Of a DNA stretch of 64,000 bases, positions 58,731 to 64,000 are shown in pieces (positions within the stretch are counted from its first letter, which is position 1; every line of letters begins with the position of its first letter). This stretch comes from Chrysoporthe austroafricana. Lineage: Eukaryota > Ascomycota > Sordariomycetes > Diaporthales > Cryphonectriaceae. The stretch is from contig JYIP02000008.1 in the NCBI GenBank assembly GCA_001051155.2, positions 1,488,001-1,552,000 on the forward strand. The letters are read 5' to 3'. The position numbers and the translations under genes are program-made. The notes beneath the pieces were generated by a model. That model made no database searches and had not been told where the DNA came from. It worked only from the letters and a program-made list of their open reading frames with translations.

Positions 58731-60212
58731 TCAGCGATCTGCCTCATTTCGATAATGATGCGTGATCTCAAAGGCTAACTCCAGGGCCTGCTTCTCGTTT
58801 AAACGCGGGTCGCACAGGCTCGTGTAGCGCACTGCCAGGTCCTCCTCGCCAAGCTCCTCGCTGCCACCGAGACACTCGGTGACCGCATCGCCCGTCAGTT
58901 CCAGGTGCACGCCGCCCAGGTAGCTCCCCTGTTCCTTGTGGATCCGCAGCGTCTCCTGCAGCTCGGCGAAGATATCGCCGAACCGCCTCGTCTTGACCCC
59001 CGTCGCCGTCGACCGCGTGTTCCCGTGCATGGGGTCGCACTGCCACACTACGGTGCGCGCGTACTCGCTGTCCTCGACCGCGCGGATGTGCGCGGGGAGC
59101 AGGTCCCTCACCTTGGCCGCGCCGTACCGCGTGATGAGCGTGATCTTACCGACCTCGCGGCCCGGATTGAGCGTGCGCAGCAGCTCGAGAAGGTCGGACG
59201 TGGGCGTGGTCGGGCCGATCTTGACCCCGATCGGGTTCGCGATGCCCCGGAAGAACTCGACGTGCGCGCCGTCGATCTGCCGCGTGCGGTCGCCGATCCA
59301 GAGGAAGTGCGCCGACGTGTCGTAGTACTGCGTCTCGTCCTCGCTCTGCTGCTGCTGCTGCTGCTCCCCGCCGCCGGGCGTGGCCGAGGCCCCCCGCTGC
59401 TTCCTCGCCACGCCATGGATGGCGGCGGACGAGAAGGGGCGGGTTAGCGGCTGCTCGTACTCGAGCACCAGGCCCTCGTGGCTCGTGAAGAGGTCCACCG
59501 TCGACACCGAGGTGCTGTCGTTCCCCAGGGCGCCGATGGTGCTCATGAAGCGCATACTCGTCTCGAGCGCGTTCACGATCTCGCTGTACTTGGCCTTCAG
59601 CTTGGGGTCCTGCACGTGGCCCAGGTCCCAGTCCATGGGCCGGTTCAGGTCCGCAATGCCGCTCGACGCCGCGGCGCGGCTGTAGTTCAGGGTGGCGGCG
59701 GAGTAGTGATACGCCTTGACGAGCCTGGCCGGGTCGAGGGCCCTCTGGTCCACGTCGTACGAGTTCAGGATGTCCCCCCGGAAGCTGGGCACCACCCGCC
59801 CGTCGGCCAGCGTCTCGGTAGCGCTGGACCGCGGCTTCGCATACTGGCCCGCCATGCGCCCGATGCGGACCACGCGCTTGTCGCAGCCCAGGATCAGCAC
59901 GAGGGACATCCGCAGCAGGAGCTTGATCTTGCTCTCGATGGCGCCCTGGTTGCAGTACTCGAACAGCTCCGCGCAGTCGCCGCCCTGCAGGAGGAAGGCC
60001 TCGCCGCGGGCGACGGAGCGGAGCTCCGACTTGAGCTTGAGGATCTCCTTGGGCGTCACGAGGGGCGGGAGGCTGCTGAGCTCCGCGGCCGCGCGGGCGA
60101 CGGCGGCAGGGTCCAGGTCGGGCACCTGCTTGATGGGCTTGGAGCGCCAGGAGGTGGGCGTCCAGGCCCCGCTGGGAGCGGTCTTGGCGCCGTCGGTGCT
60201 GGCTGAGGCCAT
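58731..60212 (-). CDS. Class II 3-deoxy-D-arabino-heptulosonate 7-phosphate synthase
   Basis: A single exon encodes 493 residues from a true ATG. The sequence is of the plant-type (class II) DAHP synthase: WRSKPIKQVPDL near the start, LLQGGDCAELF with metal-ligand Cys80, RIGRMAGQYAKPRS, WDLGHVQDP, SHEGLVLEYE, WIGDRTRQ, GVKIGPTT, WQCDPMHGNT, GGVHLELTGD and DPRLNEKQALELAF. It condenses phosphoenolpyruvate and erythrose-4-phosphate, the first step of the shikimate pathway. Filamentous fungi often carry one class II enzyme beside class I isozymes (family knowledge). A surface loop near residues 272-292 carries a Gly/Gln-rich insert with six Gln in a row. It is divergent from the HYPK gene. Confidence 0.95.
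   Translation of the reverse strand: MASASTDGAKTAPSGAWTPTSWRSKPIKQVPDLDPAAVARAAAELSSLPPLVTPKEILKLKSELRSVARGEAFLLQGGDCAELFEYCNQGAIESKIKLLLRMSLVLILGCDKRVVRIGRMAGQYAKPRSSATETLADGRVVPSFRGDILNSYDVDQRALDPARLVKAYHYSAATLNYSRAAASSGIADLNRPMDWDLGHVQDPKLKAKYSEIVNALETSMRFMSTIGALGNDSTSVSTVDLFTSHEGLVLEYEQPLTRPFSSAAIHGVARKQRGASATPGGGEQQQQQQSEDETQYYDTSAHFLWIGDRTRQIDGAHVEFFRGIANPIGVKIGPTTPTSDLLELLRTLNPGREVGKITLITRYGAAKVRDLLPAHIRAVEDSEYARTVVWQCDPMHGNTRSTATGVKTRRFGDIFAELQETLRIHKEQGSYLGGVHLELTGDAVTECLGGSEELGEEDLAVRYTSLCDPRLNEKQALELAFEITHHYRNEADR
59345..59365. repeat. CAG repeat coding for Gln in DAHP synthase
   Basis: Seven near-perfect GCT units on the + strand (CAG on the coding strand), in a loop between conserved blocks; length change would not shift the frame. 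Confidence 0.9.
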
Positions 60213-60668
60213 CGTGTGTGTGTACGCGTATGTGGTTCGCGGACGGGTGGGTCCTCACTTATAAACTGAGCCGCAGGCAAGTGGAGTGCCGTTTGTAGGT
60301 GTTGTGAGGTGAAGTGCTGGCAGGCGTGCAGAAGAATTGTTGGACTTTAAAAGAACGTAGTGTCCAGAGACCCAAGATGAGTCAAAGGGCCCCTGGCAGC
60401 AAGAGAATGACATGAGATTGAGTAGGGTCAAGGTGCGAGTACTGCCATGGTGAAAGTTAATGTCTTTATGACACATCTCAATTCATACGAGACAATTTTC
60501 CATGGGTACGGTACTATTGAGGTGTGCCAGGGTCCAAGAGAGCCGATAACAACCCTTATCCTAACCCTGACAACCTCTAAGTAACCTCAATCCAAGTCTG
60601 CCTGGCTATGATTAATCCCTCCTCTGCCCTGCGACCACCCACTATTCGCCTTCCCCCACGACACAAAG
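60213..60668. promoter_or_regulatory. Divergent promoter between DAHP synthase and HYPK
   Basis: 456 bp between two start codons facing away from each other; both promoters must lie here. No specific site identified. Confidence 0.6.
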
Positions 60669-61109
60669 ATGGCAGAAGACAAGCAACCCCAGGGCGTCGT
60701 CGAAGGTGCCACGACCGGCGATGTCGAGGACGAACTGCAAGATGACAAGGCCAAGTCGGCGGAGGACAGGAAAGCCGCCGCGGCGCTGTCTAACCTCGAC
60801 GCGCGGGACGACGATGTCGCCGGATCTTCGTCGGTCGACCAGAAGGGCCTGAGCGAGGCGATGAACAAGCTCGTCTCGAAGACCGAGGAGAAGAAGGACG
60901 TCAAGAAGGTCAAGGTGGACGCCGCGGACGTCACGCTGCTGGTGAGTGGCTCCGGAAGTCATGTATCTAACTGGGCTGTTTCAGGGCTGACGAAACCGCC
61001 GCAACAGGTCGACGAGCTCGATTTGACGAAGCCGAAGGCTACCGAACTGCTTAAACAACATGATGGTGACGCCGTCAAGGCGATGAGGGCGTTTGTGGCC
61101 GTCAGCTGA
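60669..61109 (+). CDS. HYPK: HYPK homologue (NatA-associated UBA-like protein)
   Basis: Two exons (60669-60941, 61008-61109) encode 124 residues. An earlier AG (60983) would put a stop immediately after it, so the acceptor at 61007 is chosen. The N-terminal half is acidic and disordered; a basic helix (KLVSKTEEKKDVKKVKVD) precedes VTLL, and the C-terminal VDELDLTKPKATELLKQHDG is the UBA-like domain typical of HYPK and of the alpha subunit of NAC. In other species HYPK binds and regulates the NatA N-terminal acetyltransferase on the ribosome (family knowledge). The small size and domain order fit well. Confidence 0.87.
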   Translation: MAEDKQPQGVVEGATTGDVEDELQDDKAKSAEDRKAAAALSNLDARDDDVAGSSSVDQKGLSEAMNKLVSKTEEKKDVKKVKVDAADVTLLVSGSGSHVSNWAVSGLTKPPQQVDELDLTKPKATELLKQHDGDAVKAMRAFVAVS

Positions 61110-61302
61110 CATGGAGATGGAGCTGGGCTGTCTCATATCCCGCAGGGTCGCATTGGAGTCCGGGGCGTAGGTCATACCGGGTAGACAAAATCTGATAAAC
61201 GAAGGTATACAATGATGAGTTTGTCCAACGTCATGACTTAAAACACTCGACAGTGCCACCGTACACTAACTCTAGTAGTCTATAACACACGCTTGAACGC
61301 AT
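61110..61302. other. Short intergenic gap between convergent genes
   Basis: 193 bp containing both 3' flanks. Confidence 0.5.
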
Positions 61303-63480
61303 TCAGCGCTCTCCCATGATCCAAGTGATGTTTACACACTTTGGCTCCCAAAGATCAGTGTCATCGCCCATCCACGCCGGCCCTCGAGGCGGCATGTTGA
61401 AACCTGGGCGTCCATGTCCAGGGCCTTCATGGTCAGGCGGCGGGGAGTGAGGGAAGTCCTCGTCTAATGCATGTCCCCGGCCACCACCTGGCCGTCTGCC
61501 TCTCCCAGGACCTCCAGGCCCCCCAGGTCCCCTGCCGGGGGGCCCGCCCATGCCTCCTCTGTGTAGCATTGGCCACATAGGAATATAGCAGCGCTCATTC
61601 CACGCGCACTGTTCTTTGCAACCGTAATACTGGCCTTCCCAGCCGAGCCAGGCGGTGAGCTCGGCTATGTTTTCCTGCCACACGGCAGCTCTGGGCCCGA
61701 GTGCTGAGCTTGCCTCGCCTTTGTCGGCCAACATGGTCAGCCAGGCGAGCTCGATGTCGAAGCCCATCGTGATCAGCACTGCACAGATCGTGCGGTAGAC
61801 TTCTTCTACCGCCCACCGGATATCCGCCTCCTCGGGAGACAGGGAGCTATGCAGTTCTCCTGGCACCAAGAGTCTGGTATAACGGTATCGGCACCGCGCA
61901 TATGTCTCCCTGTAGAGGTCCGAGTCCGTCTGCCACGTGTCGCGGCTGATCTCCTGCGGATACTCCATGTATGGCACCATGAACAGATGGCTCTGCGCCC
62001 TCAAATCGAACAACCAGTTATACATTGCCGTCTCGTTCTCCGTGTCGTTCGGGAGCGAGCCGAGCCTGGTGTCCATCATGGTCAGCTGGTTTGTGACGCG
62101 CTGTACGATCTCGGACGTCATCAGCACCCAATCCGCACCGGAGCAGCTGTTTTCTGCATCGAGTAGGCTCCGCAATGCCCTTTCTGAGTTTGTCCTCATC
62201 AGCATGGCCTCCTCCGAGGTCACGTTCTCCAAGTGATGGAACCGCCGTCGACGGGCGAGTTGTTTGATGGCGGTCGTCCTGTTTCCGTCCGCTCCCGGGC
62301 CTGTCCACAGGCCCTCGCTTGTCAAGTTCAGGCTCTTCTGCTCGTCCAACGCCCGGTTGCCGGTCTGGTTGACGAACTGCGGCGAGTAGTAGCTCAGGAT
62401 ACCGCAGCTGAGCACCTTGGCCTTGACCTCACCCTGCCCGGGCCCATTGCGACTCGAACCATAGTGCCAGGTGGCACTGTCGAACCAGCCCCATCCCTGG
62501 ATCCTGATAAATGGTTCCCGACCCGAGTCCCAGCGCATGTTCGGGGGCGGCGCTCCGTTAGAGGGCTCAGCGTTGCGGTCCGTCTTTGTCGGCTGCGGCG
62601 GTAGCGGGTAGTATGAGGTCGCCTCCTGCGCCTCGCTGACTTTGCCCCTCCTGGCGAGCTCGTCCATCCCGCCAGTCACCGCCTGCGCTTCTGGCGGCCC
62701 GTTCCTGGCAGCCCCGTCGTCCTCGCCCTTCTCCGGCAACAGCGGCGCGGTGACGTTCATCCGCGAGACCAGCCTCAGGCTTGGGCTGACGAAGTCACAC
62801 CAGATCATCTCGAAGCCCGCGTTCATCCTCACGATCCCTTCGAACCCCCACCCGGGCCCCCTCAGCCCGGCCTCCTCAAGCCAGTCGCACAGCCCGTGCG
62901 CCCGCAGGTACTCCGGGCCCAGGCCCATGAAGCCCCGCCCGTCGCCCCTGGGCCCCGTGACGTTCCCGAAGATCTGCAGCATCTGGGTGTCCATCTGGCC
63001 CAACCCCATCAGCGTGGCGCTCTCGCCGTCGAAGTAGAGCGCCCGCACAGGGCGGGTGGTCTGGTACGTGAGCAGGAAGGAGTTGCGGCTCGAACCCATG
63101 ATGCCGTAGCTCATCTCGAGGTCGAAGGCGAGCCATTCCGGGCTGGGCGGCTCCGGCTCCGTGTCCTCGGGGGAGATGAGGCCGTGGTAGAGGAGGGTGT
63201 ACGCCGGTATCTCGACGCCGGCGAGGGTGTGGCCGTTGGGGAAGATGGTGTTGCTCCACTGGTGCAGGAGGGAGGGGATGGAGGCGAAGAGGTGCGGGAT
63301 GGGGGAGGTGAAGTTCAGAGTCCACCGTGGGTGGGCGCTTCCGTCCCCTGTTTGAGGCTGTGGAGAATCATCTCCAAGAGCGTTGCCCAAGGGTCTCTGG
63401 GATGAGGGATCCGAGAGGGCTGCTCTGGCTGAAGCGGCGAGCAGGAAGGGTGTGAGAAGAGTTGGCAGTGTCGACAGCAT
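61303..63480 (-). CDS. Large secreted glycoprotein of unknown function
   Basis: A single exon encodes 725 residues. A clear signal peptide (MLSTLPTLLTPFLLAASARA) is followed by a long soluble protein with at least seven Asn-X-Ser/Thr sites (first at Asn56) and paired Cys near the end (YYGCKEQCAWNERCYIP). There is no further membrane span and no GPI signal. The N-terminal half has beta-rich, Trp-containing blocks (MSYGIMGSSRNSFLLTYQ, GFEGIVRMNAGFEMIWCDFV). The C-terminal half is helical (EEVYRTICAVLITMGFDIEL). Residues about 650-700 are Gly/Pro/Arg-rich. I do not recognise a named family; sharp conserved-looking blocks argue for a real gene present across fungi. Wall-related or extracellular enzyme roles are possible. 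Confidence 0.8.
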   Translation of the reverse strand: MLSTLPTLLTPFLLAASARAALSDPSSQRPLGNALGDDSPQPQTGDGSAHPRWTLNFTSPIPHLFASIPSLLHQWSNTIFPNGHTLAGVEIPAYTLLYHGLISPEDTEPEPPSPEWLAFDLEMSYGIMGSSRNSFLLTYQTTRPVRALYFDGESATLMGLGQMDTQMLQIFGNVTGPRGDGRGFMGLGPEYLRAHGLCDWLEEAGLRGPGWGFEGIVRMNAGFEMIWCDFVSPSLRLVSRMNVTAPLLPEKGEDDGAARNGPPEAQAVTGGMDELARRGKVSEAQEATSYYPLPPQPTKTDRNAEPSNGAPPPNMRWDSGREPFIRIQGWGWFDSATWHYGSSRNGPGQGEVKAKVLSCGILSYYSPQFVNQTGNRALDEQKSLNLTSEGLWTGPGADGNRTTAIKQLARRRRFHHLENVTSEEAMLMRTNSERALRSLLDAENSCSGADWVLMTSEIVQRVTNQLTMMDTRLGSLPNDTENETAMYNWLFDLRAQSHLFMVPYMEYPQEISRDTWQTDSDLYRETYARCRYRYTRLLVPGELHSSLSPEEADIRWAVEEVYRTICAVLITMGFDIELAWLTMLADKGEASSALGPRAAVWQENIAELTAWLGWEGQYYGCKEQCAWNERCYIPMWPMLHRGGMGGPPGRGPGGPGGPGRGRRPGGGRGHALDEDFPHSPPPDHEGPGHGRPGFNMPPRGPAWMGDDTDLWEPKCVNITWIMGER

Positions 63481-64000
63481 TGTGTCCTGGCCTTAGTCAC
63501 CTTGAGAAATTCATAACGGTTTAATCAAGAGAGCAGAGAGGCATTGGGATTTGCATCAGGAGCTGTCCGCAGGAGGTGGCGATATCATAGAGCTTATCGT
63601 CGAGTTGTCCAGGTGTGCCAGGATCCTGCAGGTGTCAAAGATAAAGTCAGAGAGTGGAACGCGCGTCTCGCCCGTGGCGCCATCTCTAAGGTCAGAAAGG
63701 TACCCCAGACCCACTCGTAGTCTGGGGTTACAAGGTTGACCGATTATAGATGCTGGGTTTGTTCTCTAATATTTTTTTTCCTTCCTTTCCTTTTTCCCCG
63801 TGCCTTTTCGTCTCTGCATGTTTCTACCTCTGTTTGTCACGACGACCATTTCCTAGGTTTGCCAGCCAGGACCCAGCCCGGCCACTTTCGCCACCCTCAA
63901 CAATCTCGCCACGTACTTACTTGGCCAGTAAGTAGCCATAGTTTAGAGTTTGCAGCATGTGAAGAATGGAGTATGGCAAACCCATTAGATCTCTAGGGCT
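63481..64000. other. Promoter side of the secreted-protein gene; right window edge
   Basis: A pyrimidine tract at about 63770-63806 could belong to the leader of a + strand gene beyond the window. No coding-like frame is seen. Confidence 0.45.

Noticed and set aside
58905..60206. Long + strand frames opposite DAHP synthase
   Set aside because: Antisense shadows of a GC-rich gene; repeat-like Arg/Val/Leu composition.

Overview
The window is nuclear DNA from a filamentous ascomycete (Pezizomycotina). A Sordariomycete is my best guess, but that is inference. The evidence is short introns (about 50-75 nt) with CTNAC-type branch sites, GC-rich third positions, and fungal gene families such as Hrd3, Kre33, Ted1/PGAP5, a ZRC1-type zinc transporter, class II DAHP synthase, Rif1 and Sfr1. 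There is no bacterial-style operon, phage, CRISPR array or rRNA, and I could not fold a convincing tRNA. Where an open reading frame was interrupted I rebuilt the exons by hand from splice signals, phase and protein-family continuity. Two coding first exons are tiny: 25 nt in HRD3 and 17 nt in KRE33.

Region 1 (0.9-25.6 kb) is gene-dense. On + lie a signal-peptide, single-span surface protein (870), a WD-repeat WDR89 homologue (6705) and a secreted nucleoside hydrolase (8390). On - lie the recombination factor SFR1 (2320), ERAD factor HRD3 (3575), a four-exon tetraspan membrane protein (10125), the RNA acetyltransferase KRE33/NAT10 (12727), mitoribosomal mS38/COX24 (17018), a Ted1/PGAP5-type phosphoesterase (18784) and a seven-exon intracellular GH3 beta-glucosidase (22591). 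An eroded-looking coding segment lies at 11.8-12.5 kb.

Region 2 (25.6-32.5 kb) is about 6.9 kb with no gene I can support. It holds simple repeats and a five-copy 10-bp tandem repeat upstream of the zinc transporter. Region 3 (32.5-51.5 kb) carries the vacuolar zinc transporter, an RBR E3 ligase, uracil-DNA glycosylase head-to-head with RIF1, and, convergent with RIF1, a nine-exon gene for a 1704-residue protein. That protein joins an N-terminal GHKL/Hsp90-type ATPase to a C-terminal NO VEIN/DUF3883 domain with restriction-nuclease-like D...ExK residues. It is the most interesting object in the window.

Region 4 (51.5-57.2 kb) is again gene-poor, with a frame-broken coding remnant, a diverged direct repeat whose differences are all transitions, and AT-rich DNA. 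Region 5 (57.2-64 kb) has glucose-6-phosphate 1-epimerase, class II DAHP synthase divergent from an HYPK homologue, and a large secreted protein of unknown function.

Most genes are housekeeping and need not act together. Themes that recur are genome maintenance (SFR1, UNG, RIF1), protein quality control (HRD3, RBR ligase, HYPK, Ted1) and ribosome biogenesis (KRE33, mS38). All family assignments rest on motif recognition by eye; no searches were run.
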